A DNA stretch of 60,394 bases, from positions 1 to 60,394 of the forward strand of contig VGWC01000005.1 of the NCBI GenBank assembly GCA_016873775.1. The letters are read 5' to 3'. The translations under genes and the position numbers were made by a program. Every line of letters starts with the position of its first letter. The stretch's first letter is position 1. Of this stretch, positions 43,237 to 52,237 are shown in pieces. Origin of the DNA: Ignavibacteria bacterium. GTDB taxonomy: Bacteria > Bacteroidota > Ignavibacteria > UBA10030 > F1-140-MAGs086. The notes beneath the pieces are model-generated. The model ran no database searches. It was not told the DNA's origin and saw nothing but the letters and a program-made list of their open reading frames with translations.

Positions 43237-43270
43237 AAAAAACGCCGAAAGATTTCTCCGTCGGCGTTTA
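43237..43270 (-). terminator. Intrinsic terminator between the lipoprotein and mutS
   Basis: Stem aacgccga/tcggcgtt (43241-43248 with 43261-43268). On the minus strand a T-tract follows (complement of 43237-43240 and beyond). It ends the lipoprotein gene (stop 43297) before mutS starts. Confidence 0.8.
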
Positions 43271-43296
43271 AGAACTATGCTGTTACTGTGTTCGAT

Positions 43297-44259
43297 TTAG
43301 TGATGTTCAATTCGATACGGCAAACTCCAAATTTCACTCGTGAATTTTGATGTTCCATCGTCATACAAAGAATTATGCGACATTGCTTCAAACACTGCGT
43401 TAAATCTCCCATCACCGTGATGAACTTCAAATACTTTCTCGTACGTGCGTGTATACACTCCACTATTTACTGTTTGGGAAACGAGTGGGATAATTTGTCG
43501 CTTATGAAAGTTTGCTCTTCGTCCTCTTCCCACACGCAAGGCAACAATTTCTGTATCAGCAGTAACGCTTTCTATTGTTAATCGCACTGTAACGGTATCA
43601 TCTTTGTGAGCGTGAGGAATTGTTCCGTTGGGTCCGAAGTAAAACCTATACTCATCCGCCGGACGATTGATGGTGCATGTATCACCGTCCTCTATTTGGA
43701 CATACAGTTGCGCAATCGAAAACGAATCCTGTGCCATTGATGTTGAACCGGCTCCTACAGTAATTGAGTATGGTTTCCAATTCATTCGCGGAAAACGTTT
43801 GCGAGCGATGCGGCGAAATTCAATATCTCGATGCATTGAATGTGTAAACGGCTTTTGCACGGTAACCGTATCGGTATCGTTCCGAATTCCTGTCAGAATA
43901 AAATTTCCCGAAATCGTTTTGAAAATATTAAGAATACGTGCGCTGTCTCCCAGCGAATCAACATAATAATTCTTTACTACGTTGGTGATTTGTTTTCTAA
44001 ATTTCAATGGTTGAATAAACGTTTTATTTCCAAATACAGAAGAGATAGTTTTGGCACTGAAAGGTTCTTCGCTATCATCGCCGGAAACATCATCTAACGC
44101 AGCAAAATCGCCGTATTCTTCGTTGTTTGTTGCGATACTTTTAAAATATTCCGAGTCGTATTTGATTTCGTTTTCATCGGAATTAGTCGTGCTGTCATTT
44201 CGACAACCGGAAAGAGACGAAAGAATGATTACTGTTATTATTGCAAGTGTGTATTTCAT
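43297..44259 (-). CDS. Lipoprotein of unknown function
   Basis: 320 aa. Lipobox LSGC (Cys19) preceded by a good signal peptide. Two recognisable parts: a helical half and a beta-rich C-terminal half with VTVRLTIESVTADTEIVALRVGRGRRANFHKRQ and GDGRFNAVFEAMSHNSLYDDGTSKFTSEIWSLPYRI, an immunoglobulin-like or carbohydrate-module-like fold by pattern. I do not recognise the family. Terminator follows it. Confidence 0.7.
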   Translation of the reverse strand: MKYTLAIITVIILSSLSGCRNDSTTNSDENEIKYDSEYFKSIATNNEEYGDFAALDDVSGDDSEEPFSAKTISSVFGNKTFIQPLKFRKQITNVVKNYYVDSLGDSARILNIFKTISGNFILTGIRNDTDTVTVQKPFTHSMHRDIEFRRIARKRFPRMNWKPYSITVGAGSTSMAQDSFSIAQLYVQIEDGDTCTINRPADEYRFYFGPNGTIPHAHKDDTVTVRLTIESVTADTEIVALRVGRGRRANFHKRQIIPLVSQTVNSGVYTRTYEKVFEVHHGDGRFNAVFEAMSHNSLYDDGTSKFTSEIWSLPYRIEHH

Positions 44260-44332
44260 AAAAATTTGTCTTTCTAAGAATTATGTAAAACTTTGACACG
44301 GAAAAATATTCCGGGTTTAATTTTCTTTCGAA

Positions 44333-45106
44333 TCATCGCCGGATTATTTCAGTGTTTCTCGGAACAGTAAATGAACATTGGACGGTATTATTGAGTTCCA
44401 ATGAATTGTATGAAATTGTAATTGTTCGATGTTCTTGTGGAAAATACGTGCGAATCCAATTCGGAAAACGTTTCTCCTTAATAGAAGAAAAGCGCTTCAT
44501 AGTTTTTTTGAGAAGAATTTCGTTTGCAGAATTCAATTTTTCAAAGCGTACTATAGCCTGCTCGTTATTGTTAAACCAAAATTTTTCTGTGGAATTATTG
44601 TGAACGAGCGAAAGCGTAATTTCATCTTGTGTGGTTGATAATGTTACTATATTCGGTTGTGTTCCGCTCAAGTTTTCATCAAAAAATAATTTTAGAATTG
44701 TAGGAAAGTCAGCAGAAAAATGCAAAAGCGTTTCTAATGCCTTATCGTGAACAGATGCGATTATCAATCTATTTTCTATTGCATTATATAATTGAAATGA
44801 ATCGCGTGTGAGTTGAAGTATTCCCGCTGAAATTCCAAATGGTCCGAACAATGTCAGAAGGAGTGAATCATTATTTTTATACTGAAGTTCAAACGAAAGG
44901 TTGAATGAATGTTCTTCATTTTCAACCGTCAATATTCCTTCTGCGTTCATAGTAGAAATAGACGGAGACTGTTGTTGAATGGCAGAAATTATTTCTTCAG
45001 CAGAGGAACGGTTCGCGATTTCTTCTGTTGTTCTGCACGAGACAAAAAATATCGCGCCGAAGAAAAAAAGAAAATTCAGCAAACGATTAAATAGAAATGT
45101 AATCAT
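44333..45106 (-). CDS. DUF4292/LolB-like lipoprotein
   Basis: 257 aa. Lipobox VSC (Cys24). MNAEGILTVENEEHSFNLSFELQYKNNDSLLLTLFGPFGISAGILQLTRDSFQLYNAIENR is the DUF4292 core, a half-barrel related to LolB and LolA. In Bacteroidota this family regularly follows a TPR lipoprotein, as here (37-bp gap), and is thought to act in envelope or lipoprotein handling. The C-terminal half is strand-rich. Confidence 0.8.
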   Translation of the reverse strand: MITFLFNRLLNFLFFFGAIFFVSCRTTEEIANRSSAEEIISAIQQQSPSISTMNAEGILTVENEEHSFNLSFELQYKNNDSLLLTLFGPFGISAGILQLTRDSFQLYNAIENRLIIASVHDKALETLLHFSADFPTILKLFFDENLSGTQPNIVTLSTTQDEITLSLVHNNSTEKFWFNNNEQAIVRFEKLNSANEILLKKTMKRFSSIKEKRFPNWIRTYFPQEHRTITISYNSLELNNTVQCSFTVPRNTEIIRR

Positions 45107-45142
45107 TTAAAATTTTTCAATCTCTATTATCAATGAGAAATT

Positions 45143-46870
45143 TTACAGTCCTCCTTTTCGAATTTTGTCTTTCGCTGATTCTCTTGTAGAATCGAGGTCA
45201 ACGGCTTTTTTCCAATACTCAACTGCTTTTGCCGTGTCATTCAGTTTGAAATAAACATCCCCCATATGTTCGTTCACTTCTGCGCTTGCGTCTCCTACGT
45301 TTATAGCGTCTTGAATATATTTTTTCGCTTCGTCAAAATTTCCCAATCGAAAATACACCCATCCCATTGTGTCAAGATACGAGGGATTTTTTGGCTGTTG
45401 TTCGAGTGCTTTTTTGGACATTTCCAAAGCGCGTGGTAATTGTTCTCCGCGTACACTTAACGAGTACCCGTAATTGTTTAATAGTAAGTGATTGTTCGCA
45501 TCAATTTTTAATGCGGTTTCGTACAAGCGGTCGCTGTCATCCCAACGTTTCAATGCGTCGTAAATCAATGCAAGAGTTGATAGCACATTCATTTCTGTTG
45601 GACGCAATTGAAGCGCGCGCTCTAATGGGTCAATTGCTTTTTCAAGTTTTCCATCGCGGTAATACGCAATACCGAGAAAAAAATTTATGCGGAAATCATT
45701 GGAATTTTTTTTCTGCACCCGTTCTAATGTTTCAGCCATCAACGAAAATTTTTTTTGTTCGGAATAAATCGAAGCAAGGTTTATCCATGCATCTATATTC
45801 CAATCTGCCAGTTCGTTCACTTTTTCATAGTTTTCGATTGCGGAAGAAACACTGTCTTGAGAGAGTGCGATTGCAGCAAGATACCAGTAAGAACGCCAAT
45901 CTTCCGGCTGTTCGTTTTTTAAGTTAAGGAAATAGTTTTGTACGAAATCTATAAGTGTACTATCCTTATGAAGCGCATCAATATATGCTTCACCTATTTT
46001 CAACTTTGTTTCAAATGAAACTGAATCCTGTTGAAGTAACGGTTGAATGAGAGAATCCGCTTCAGAATATTGATGAAGCAAGAGCAATATTCGCGCGGCA
46101 GCGATTCGAGCATTTTCATTGTCAGTTTCGGCAGCAATTTTTTTATAAAGTTCGCACGCCAGACTTTCTTTTCCGGCAAACTCGTACGCGGATGCAAGCG
46201 TTATTTTCAAATCATTATTTGAAGGATCCAATGCTAACATTTCTTTGTATGCGAAAGCGGCATCATCGTATTTCTTTTTTTCGATGGAAAGCATCGCAAT
46301 ACGTTCCCATATTTCCCATTGCGAACCAAATCGTTCAATGATTTTTCTGTAGAGCACGAGTGCAGAATCGGAAGATTGGAACTGAACGGCATTTGCGAGT
46401 GAATACCATCCCTGTACATAATCGGAATCGCGCTTGACGATTTCGTGGTACTGCATTATCGCAGAATCAAGGGAAAATTGTGCAAGATAAATTTGAGCAA
46501 GATTTTCCCGATAATCCCGATTAGATGTGTCGCGAACAACTGCTTCGTATGCGTTTTGAACCGCAAGTTGTTTCTTATTCAATTGTGCATAATCTCGAGA
46601 AAGTGCATAGAAAATCGAAGCATCGTCATCATACTGCAATGCTTCTTGATATTCCAGTGCGGCGCGCGCATAATCTTCTTTTGTATCATAAACTGAACCA
46701 GCAATAAAATGTTGAACTGCTAAGTCTTTGTTTTTTATACGAGGTTTTTCTTGTTGCTCATCTGTTGTTTTTTGTGCAGGTGGTTGAGTAGTTTTGCAAC
46801 CAACAATTATGAAAGAAAATGCAATGAAGCATCGGAAAAGAATTGTCATGAAAGTGTTTTGCTGTGTCAT
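45143..46870 (-). CDS. TPR lipoprotein
   Basis: 575 aa from Met at 46870 (alternative Met 46849). Lipobox IVGC after FRCFIAFSFI, then about ten TPR units with a full A-W-Y/L-G-Y-F-A pattern (RAALEYQEALQYD, PSYLDTMGWVYFRLGNFDEAKKYIQDAI, AEVNEHMGDVYFKLNDTAKAVEYWKKAV). Precedes the DUF4292 gene, the usual Bacteroidota order. An anchored scaffold of the outer membrane or periplasm. Confidence 0.88.
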   Translation of the reverse strand: MTQQNTFMTILFRCFIAFSFIIVGCKTTQPPAQKTTDEQQEKPRIKNKDLAVQHFIAGSVYDTKEDYARAALEYQEALQYDDDASIFYALSRDYAQLNKKQLAVQNAYEAVVRDTSNRDYRENLAQIYLAQFSLDSAIMQYHEIVKRDSDYVQGWYSLANAVQFQSSDSALVLYRKIIERFGSQWEIWERIAMLSIEKKKYDDAAFAYKEMLALDPSNNDLKITLASAYEFAGKESLACELYKKIAAETDNENARIAAARILLLLHQYSEADSLIQPLLQQDSVSFETKLKIGEAYIDALHKDSTLIDFVQNYFLNLKNEQPEDWRSYWYLAAIALSQDSVSSAIENYEKVNELADWNIDAWINLASIYSEQKKFSLMAETLERVQKKNSNDFRINFFLGIAYYRDGKLEKAIDPLERALQLRPTEMNVLSTLALIYDALKRWDDSDRLYETALKIDANNHLLLNNYGYSLSVRGEQLPRALEMSKKALEQQPKNPSYLDTMGWVYFRLGNFDEAKKYIQDAINVGDASAEVNEHMGDVYFKLNDTAKAVEYWKKAVDLDSTRESAKDKIRKGGL

Positions 46871-47003
46871 TGGGAACAAATATACTACTTTGAGCAGAGA
46901 AGGAAAAGATGAAAGAAAAATTCGTGCGAGATGCGATTGTTCATCCATTCACTGTGAAAACGTATCGTTGCTTTATTTACTTCCAAAAGTTTTAGTAAGA
47001 GAG

Positions 47004-47034
47004 TTTGCTCTTCGTAAGAATTTTTGTAACTTTG
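47004..47034 (+). promoter_or_regulatory. Bacteroidetes-type promoter for the L28 gene
   Basis: -33 TTTG at 47004-47007, 19-bp spacer, -7 TAACTTTG at 47027-47034 (consensus TAnnTTTG). The L28 ATG is at 47084, so the leader is about 40-45 nt. Spacing and both elements match the consensus for the primary sigma factor of Bacteroidetes. Confidence 0.6.
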
Positions 47035-47083
47035 TGCCGTTTTTTAGAAGGTATACTATTCATTTTTCAATCCAATTAACTAT

Positions 47084-47275
47084 ATGTCAAAAGTTTGCGA
47101 AGTTTGTGAAAAACGTCCGATAACTGGCAATAACATTAGCCATGCTCATAATCGTACACGTCGCCGATGGGTTCCCAATTTGCAGAGTGTTCGAGTGAAT
47201 GTCAACGGGAGCGCTGTTCGAATGCGTGTTTGTACTTCCTGTATAAAACTTGGCAGAATCCAAAAAGCCGCATAA
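47084..47275 (+). CDS. rpmB: 50S ribosomal protein L28
   Basis: 63 aa, basic. The zinc-binding form: Cys pair CEVC (5-8) and CTSC near the C-terminus. [26 protein letters not shown] is diagnostic for L28. The ATG at 47084 is followed by KVCEVCEK; promoter and terminator flank it, so it is a one-gene unit. Confidence 0.95.
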   Translation: MSKVCEVCEKRPITGNNISHAHNRTRRRWVPNLQSVRVNVNGSAVRMRVCTSCIKLGRIQKAA

Positions 47276-47297
47276 CAAATTCTCTTTTCTTCAATTT

Positions 47298-47326
47298 GGC
47301 TTTCGAGGAACGTTGAAAGCCTTTTT
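47298..47326 (+). terminator. L28 terminator
   Basis: Stem ggctttc/gaaagcc (47298-47304 with 47315-47321), 10-nt loop and T-tract 47322-47326, 22 bp after the L28 stop. Confidence 0.82.
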
Positions 47327-47395
47327 GTATTTTAAAAGAAATGAGCATCTCTTTCATAACTTATTACTACAGCGACTGAAATCATTTTGAGTTCA

Positions 47396-48508
47396 ATGAT
47401 ATTCACGTTTGAATCGCTCCTTGTTTTTTTCACTCTTTTGTATTTCGCAGATATATTCTGGTTATGGTTGGGTTTAAGGAAATGTGTGCGCGCTTCTGAA
47501 AATAACGCTGTAGATTCACTTCCTTCGGTATCTATTGTTGTCGCGGCAAGAAACGAAGAATCAAATATACTCGCTTGTTTGCATTCGCTTTCGCAAATTA
47601 TTTACCCACGAGATAAACTGGAAATTATTATTGTAGACGACCGTTCAACTGATTCTACACAAGAGATAATATCGGCGTTTATTAAGAACCATTCTGAGTT
47701 CAAAATAGTTAGAATTTGTAGCGAAGGGGATAAAATTCGCGGGAAAGCAAATGCGCTTGCTGTAGCACTCGATAGCGCGCAGGGTGATATTTTTATGTTC
47801 ACGGATGCCGACTGTTGTGTTACGTCCGAATGGGTTCACGCAACAATCAATGAATTTCAAAACGATGTAGGAATCGTTGGAGGATATACTGTTTTGCGAG
47901 TACAATCTACATTCGAAGGAATACAATCGCTCGATTGGATTTTAAATTTTTCCGTTTCGGCAGCAATGGCGGGAAGAAATCTACCAATTACTGTAATAGG
48001 CAATAATTTTTCCATTCGGCGAAACGTGTACGAACTTGTTGGCGGCTTTCGTGGTATTCCTTTCAGTGTTACGGAAGATTACGCAATGGTACAAGCAGTT
48101 GTTCAGCGTACATCATATCGTGTAAAATTTTTTTTAAGCAAAAACACACTTGTAGAAAGTTATCCGTGCAAAACGTGGCATCAACTCTTTAGTCAAAAAC
48201 AACGCTGGGCGGTAGGAGCGATGAATATGGTTCCTCATGGTGTTTTTGTTATCGGCATCGGTTATGTTACGCATTTTTTGATGTTGCTCGGGATAATGTT
48301 CGCATCACCGATGATTTTGCTATGTACGTTTGCGGTTAAATTACTTTCGGATATTTTTTTCTTATCGAAGCCGCTTTCCGAATTTCGAATTTTTTCCCGA
48401 TTACAATATCTCTTTCCTTTCGAACTCTACTATATCGTTTATGGATTTCTCTTCCCGTTTCTTGCGGTGTTCACGAAAAACGTTATGTGGAAAGAACGCA
48501 AGTTTTGA
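47396..48508 (+). CDS. Family 2 glycosyltransferase, membrane-bound
   Basis: 370 aa from ATG 47396. One N-terminal helix, then a GT-A domain: VSIVVAARNEESNILACLHSL, IIVDDRSTDSTQEII, TDADCC (DXD), a TEDYAMVQ acceptor motif and KQRWAVGAMN, followed by three C-terminal membrane helices (FVIGIGYVTHFLMLLGIMFASPMILLC). These are motifs of processive or lipid-linked glycosyltransferases such as those that make glycolipids. Its partner gene is not obvious. Ends 8 bp before the convergent PgeF gene stop. Confidence 0.87.
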   Translation: MIFTFESLLVFFTLLYFADIFWLWLGLRKCVRASENNAVDSLPSVSIVVAARNEESNILACLHSLSQIIYPRDKLEIIIVDDRSTDSTQEIISAFIKNHSEFKIVRICSEGDKIRGKANALAVALDSAQGDIFMFTDADCCVTSEWVHATINEFQNDVGIVGGYTVLRVQSTFEGIQSLDWILNFSVSAAMAGRNLPITVIGNNFSIRRNVYELVGGFRGIPFSVTEDYAMVQAVVQRTSYRVKFFLSKNTLVESYPCKTWHQLFSQKQRWAVGAMNMVPHGVFVIGIGYVTHFLMLLGIMFASPMILLCTFAVKLLSDIFFLSKPLSEFRIFSRLQYLFPFELYYIVYGFLFPFLAVFTKNVMWKERKF

Positions 48509-48515
48509 ATTAGCG

Positions 48516-49286
48516 TTATATTATTCCGAGAACCCCCATCATTCTTCCCGATAATGTTCCGTCGCGACGATACGAATGAAAGAATTCTTTTTGATGAATC
48601 GTGCATGCGTTTGAAATTTCAATGTGTTGGAACGGAACGCCGCATTGTAATAATTCATCGCGGGCAAATGATTGCATATCAAGAAGAAATTTATGTTCAT
48701 TCCTTTTTGTAAGAAATTGTTCTGAAAAATTGGATGCAACATCAGATTCAATTTCATAGCAGCATTTTCCAGCAGATGGTCCGATATAGCAAAAAATATT
48801 TTTTTCGTCAATCGAATGTTCATTGAGCAAATGTACAATAGTTGTTCTGAGAATTTCATTCACGCACCCCCGCCATCCCGAATGTACGACAGCAACAATA
48901 TTTTCTTTGCAGTCAAAGAGAAATATCGGCATACAATCTGCGACGGTAACGCAGAGAAATATATTTTTTTCTTGTGTGTACATCGCGTCAGTTTGTTCAT
49001 AAATACCGGGTGTTGAAATCTTACGAACGTAATTGCTGTGAATTTGTTTTTGAATGGCAAGTTTTTCAAGCGGAATGTTCAATCGTTCGAAAAAGAGTTC
49101 GCGATTGCGTTGAACATTTGTTTCACTATCGCCAACGGAGAAACTTAAGTTCATTCCGTACGGTTCGGGACTTATTCCGTTTTGGCGAGTAGAAAAACCA
49201 AATCGAAGTTGGGGGAATTGGGAAAAAAGGCAGGAAGTATGAACGAATGTTCTTGAAAAATTTATATCAAACTCTTGTTGTTCCAA
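48516..49286 (-). CDS. pgeF: PgeF/YfiH-family multi-copper-like purine nucleoside phosphorylase
   Basis: 256 aa. Signature triad: QKQIHS (His83), VTVADCMP (Cys118), VVHSGWRG (His135), the laccase-domain zinc site. The family phosphorolyses adenosine and related purine nucleosides and in E. coli YfiH corrects peptidoglycan precursor errors. The N-terminal 25 bp overlap the upstream PPC-domain gene. It supplies a nucleoside-phosphorylase activity that might feed deoB, but it lies 17 kb away. Confidence 0.9.
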   Translation of the reverse strand: MEQQEFDINFSRTFVHTSCLFSQFPQLRFGFSTRQNGISPEPYGMNLSFSVGDSETNVQRNRELFFERLNIPLEKLAIQKQIHSNYVRKISTPGIYEQTDAMYTQEKNIFLCVTVADCMPIFLFDCKENIVAVVHSGWRGCVNEILRTTIVHLLNEHSIDEKNIFCYIGPSAGKCCYEIESDVASNFSEQFLTKRNEHKFLLDMQSFARDELLQCGVPFQHIEISNACTIHQKEFFHSYRRDGTLSGRMMGVLGII

Positions 49287-49723
49287 AGATACAATCCTGT
49301 CTGTTCATCCAATGTACGAGCGAATTCATTTTCATACCCCAAAGAATCGTCGCGCACTAATTCATCAATGAAAACTTCACAAGCAAAAAGTTTTGTTCCC
49401 GGAATCAAATGTCCAGAAAACGTCTTACCTTCAATGTCGGAAAGTACAATATGAGCATGCACAAATGGTTTTTCATCGCGAATGGAAATGTTTCCAAAGC
49501 AGGAAAGTATTTCCATCGGTTCGGTGAATGTCAGCGTGAGATATTTTTTTTCGGATTGAGAGTAAAACGCAACGGTAGCAAACGTTGTCGCTCCTAATGC
49601 GCTGATTCGACCGATGCGAATGTTTTCTTCGATAGCAATTGTAGTTAATCCATTGTATAAATCGCTTCCGTACGGAAGTGAACCGACAAATGTACGTTTG
49701 CAACAAAGTGACGTGCGGATCAT
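49262..49723 (-). CDS. PPC (DUF296) domain protein
   Basis: 153 aa, single PPC domain: IAIEENIRIGRISALGATTFATVAFYSQ, KYLTLTFTEPMEILSCFGNISI, HAHIVLSDIEGKTFSGHLIPGTKLFACEVFIDEL. The HAH and GH residues are those of the trimeric PPC fold, related to the plant AHL transcription factors, but no AT-hook is present. Function in bacteria is unknown. Overlaps the start of pgeF by 25 bp. Confidence 0.82.
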   Translation of the reverse strand: MIRTSLCCKRTFVGSLPYGSDLYNGLTTIAIEENIRIGRISALGATTFATVAFYSQSEKKYLTLTFTEPMEILSCFGNISIRDEKPFVHAHIVLSDIEGKTFSGHLIPGTKLFACEVFIDELVRDDSLGYENEFARTLDEQTGLYLWNNKSLI

Positions 49724-49738
49724 CGGTTACAATTTGAA

Positions 49739-50143
49739 TTATTTTTTAATGATATACCATATTCCGTCGTCTTCGTTTTGCTCAAGCGAAATTCGTTTTT
49801 CAATTTTTGTTCCGTCGCTACGCGTAATAATACATTTGACGTGTGCATCGCTTTGTCTTCTTGATTCATCGAGGATTTCTATTGTACCGCGGTTTTCTGT
49901 AAATGCGTTGATAGAAAATTCCAAACTTGCCCGGAAACCCGCGGGATGATGTTTAATCTCATCTTGTAATTGTGGCGAAAGTAGCTTGAATGCTTCATCG
50001 TCTTTTTTTTCAGCAACGAGTTTGAAAAAGCGTTCTACCGTTTCGCTTACTTCTGTTGTGGAATCGCATCCGACGAAATTGGCAATGAAGAAGGATGTGA
50101 ATAAAAAAAATGAAAATCGTATTGTGAATAATTGCGTTAGCAT
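49739..50143 (-). CDS. Small lipoprotein, DUF4878-like
   Basis: 134 aa. Lipobox NFVGC (Cys26), then an NTF2-like fold by pattern: VSETVERFFKLVAEKKDDEAFKLLSPQLQ, a KCIITRSDGTKIEKRISLEQNEDDGIWYIIKK tail. The conserved final tryptophan and dense hydrophobics match the DUF4878 group. 15 bp before the PPC gene, so a three-gene operon with pgeF. Confidence 0.72.
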   Translation of the reverse strand: MLTQLFTIRFSFFLFTSFFIANFVGCDSTTEVSETVERFFKLVAEKKDDEAFKLLSPQLQDEIKHHPAGFRASLEFSINAFTENRGTIEILDESRRQSDAHVKCIITRSDGTKIEKRISLEQNEDDGIWYIIKK

Positions 50144-50297
50144 ACCACGCTCCGTTCAATTGTGAAGAATTAAATTTTTAACGTGGGTAAAAATACAAAA
50201 AAGAGGAGTGTTTGCAATACGCAAAGGAAAAAATATTTTTTATTAATAATTCATACAAAGGAAAGCGAATTAGTATATTCTCAAAATTTTTTTAGAT

Positions 50298-51644
50298 ATG
50301 ATTGTAATGAAATTCGGTGGAACGTCTGTGCAAGACGCAGAAGCAATGCACAACGTTGCTTCAATTGTTAAAAACCATCTTGAACGGAATCCGTTTATCG
50401 TTATTTCTGCAATAGCCACAGGAACAAATCTTCTCGATGCTATCGGAAAGTCAGCATCTAAAGGAAATAAAGAAGAATCGTTGCAGCATCTTGCTGCGTT
50501 TATCGGAAAACACATACGAATTGCAGAAGAAGGAATTACCAATCCGAATCGTCTTGATGCTATTTTCTCAAAGATTTTTCTTGTTAGAAAAGAACTGGAG
50601 CGACTTGCAGAAGGTATTTTTTTACTGCGTGAACTATCTCCACGCTCCAGCGATGCGCTTGCTCAATACGGAGAATTTCTTTCTTCGCTGTGTGTCAGCG
50701 AAATTTTTACTGAAAGCGGTATATCGAATGAATGGCTTGATGCTCGTACATTTATGATTACGGATGATAATTTTACTGCTGCTTCTCCGCGTACTGAAAT
50801 TGTTGAACAAAAATTGCGGGAATTGTATTCCAGAAAAAATAACGACACGATTTTCGTTACACAAGGATTTATCGGCGCGACGGAAAGCAGAATTTCTACG
50901 ACGATGGGGAGAGAAAGTTCGGATTTTACTGCTTCAATTATTGGCGCAGCGCTTAACGCGGAAGAAATACAGATTTGGACAGATGTAGATGGAATTTATA
51001 CTGCAGATCCGCGTATCGTATCAACGTCAAGAAGAATTCCTCAATTATCGTACACAGAAGCGTTGGAATTATGCGATAGAGGTGCAAAAGTGCTTCATCC
51101 CAAAACAATGGTTCCGGCAATGAACAAAAATATTCCGGTAAGAATACGAAATTCAAAAAACGTTATAGTCGAAGGTTCCATTGTATCAATGTATGAAAGT
51201 ACTTATAACGAACCTGTTGCGCTTTCAATGATGAAACATATTTCGCTCGTGTTTCTTACTCCAACGAAGAAATTGCGTTATGTAGTGATTTCTGAAATGC
51301 TCAATGAAATACTAACGAAAAATAAAACAATACCGTTGGTTCATAACTCCACAGAACGAAGTGTAGCGTTTGTGTTTGATAACAATGCTCCACTGGATTC
51401 ACTGCTCGAAGATTTTTCCGATGTCGGAATTGTTAAGTGTTTGAAGGAAAAATCTCTTATTTCACTTGTAGGAAATCGCATCGGAGAGCATACATCCACA
51501 TTTATGAAATTTCTGCAAGTACTTTTGTCCCGAAGAATGTATTATTGTATCAGTAATCCGTCGGGTTTAAGTATTGCCTCAGTTGTAGATGATGAAATTG
51601 CAGAAACGTCATTCAGAGAATTGCACAAAATATTTTTTGAATAA
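50298..51644 (+). CDS. lysC: Aspartate kinase
   Basis: 448 aa, monofunctional. N-terminal KFGGTSV (5-11), MGRESSDFTASIIGAALNAEEIQIWTDVDGIYTADPRIV, and ELCDRGAKVLHPKTMVPA are the aspartokinase core. The C-terminal 150 residues form the tandem ACT-like regulatory region, less conserved than usual. First step to lysine, threonine, methionine and diaminopimelate. Alone in its operon, closed by a bidirectional terminator. Confidence 0.95.
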   Translation: MIVMKFGGTSVQDAEAMHNVASIVKNHLERNPFIVISAIATGTNLLDAIGKSASKGNKEESLQHLAAFIGKHIRIAEEGITNPNRLDAIFSKIFLVRKELERLAEGIFLLRELSPRSSDALAQYGEFLSSLCVSEIFTESGISNEWLDARTFMITDDNFTAASPRTEIVEQKLRELYSRKNNDTIFVTQGFIGATESRISTTMGRESSDFTASIIGAALNAEEIQIWTDVDGIYTADPRIVSTSRRIPQLSYTEALELCDRGAKVLHPKTMVPAMNKNIPVRIRNSKNVIVEGSIVSMYESTYNEPVALSMMKHISLVFLTPTKKLRYVVISEMLNEILTKNKTIPLVHNSTERSVAFVFDNNAPLDSLLEDFSDVGIVKCLKEKSLISLVGNRIGEHTSTFMKFLQVLLSRRMYYCISNPSGLSIASVVDDEIAETSFRELHKIFFE

Positions 51645-51671
51645 GAAAGAAAGTCCATAATGGTTCAAACA

Positions 51672-51700
51672 AAAAAACCCGATTCATCATCGGGTTTTTT
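51672..51700. terminator. Bidirectional terminator between lysC and the thioredoxin operon
   Basis: Stem cccgat/atcggg (51678-51683 with 51689-51694), 5-nt loop, A-tract and T-tract on the two sides. It lies 5 bp outside the convergent thioredoxin stop. Confidence 0.88.
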
Positions 51701-51704
51701 ACTT

Positions 51705-52190
51705 TTATTCTTCTTCGCCGGTTTCCTTTGCTTCAAACTCTACCCAATCCATTGTTAAGTAATGGTTTTCTCCAATGTATTTCAGTATCAAGAGAAATTT
51801 ATCGGGAGCAACATAACCGGGAACTGCCGTAATGACTTCTCCATTCGGAAGGAAGAAAATCGTAGAAGGGTAACCATCTACTCCGAGTTCTTGTGCAAGC
51901 ATTGTTTCGGTCAAAGATAGTTCGTTGTATGCAACTTCGTTATTTGATTCGGCATTGAGTTTAACGAGCACAAAAAATTTATTAAGCAGTGCTTTCACTT
52001 CGTTTTGCGCATATATATCTTTGTCCATTCGTTTGCACCACGCGCACCAATCGGTGTACACATCCATCAGAATTTTTTTATTTTCTTTTGTTGCCGTTTC
52101 CAATCCATCATTGAAAGGATACCAACGCGTGTCTTGTGAAAATGTAATAGCAGAACTGAATATGAATAAGAAAAATAGTTGAAAAAACAT
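51705..52190 (-). CDS. Secreted thioredoxin-family protein (CAWC)
   Basis: 161 aa from Met at 52190, which begins a clear signal peptide (FFQLFFLFIFSSAITFSQ); an ATG at 52232 adds 14 residues. Active site DWCAWCKRM (C49, C52), the WCxWC form of Thioredoxin_7/DUF255 proteins. Cis-Pro in DGYPSTIFFLPNG is in place. Probably a periplasmic disulfide reductase or isomerase. Last gene of the long minus-strand operon starting near 57.9 kb. Confidence 0.88.
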   Translation of the reverse strand: MFFQLFFLFIFSSAITFSQDTRWYPFNDGLETATKENKKILMDVYTDWCAWCKRMDKDIYAQNEVKALLNKFFVLVKLNAESNNEVAYNELSLTETMLAQELGVDGYPSTIFFLPNGEVITAVPGYVAPDKFLLILKYIGENHYLTMDWVEFEAKETGEEE

Positions 52191-52237
52191 TTTATAAAAA
52201 TTCCTTTCTTGTTTGAAAAAAAATCGGAGCAAATATA

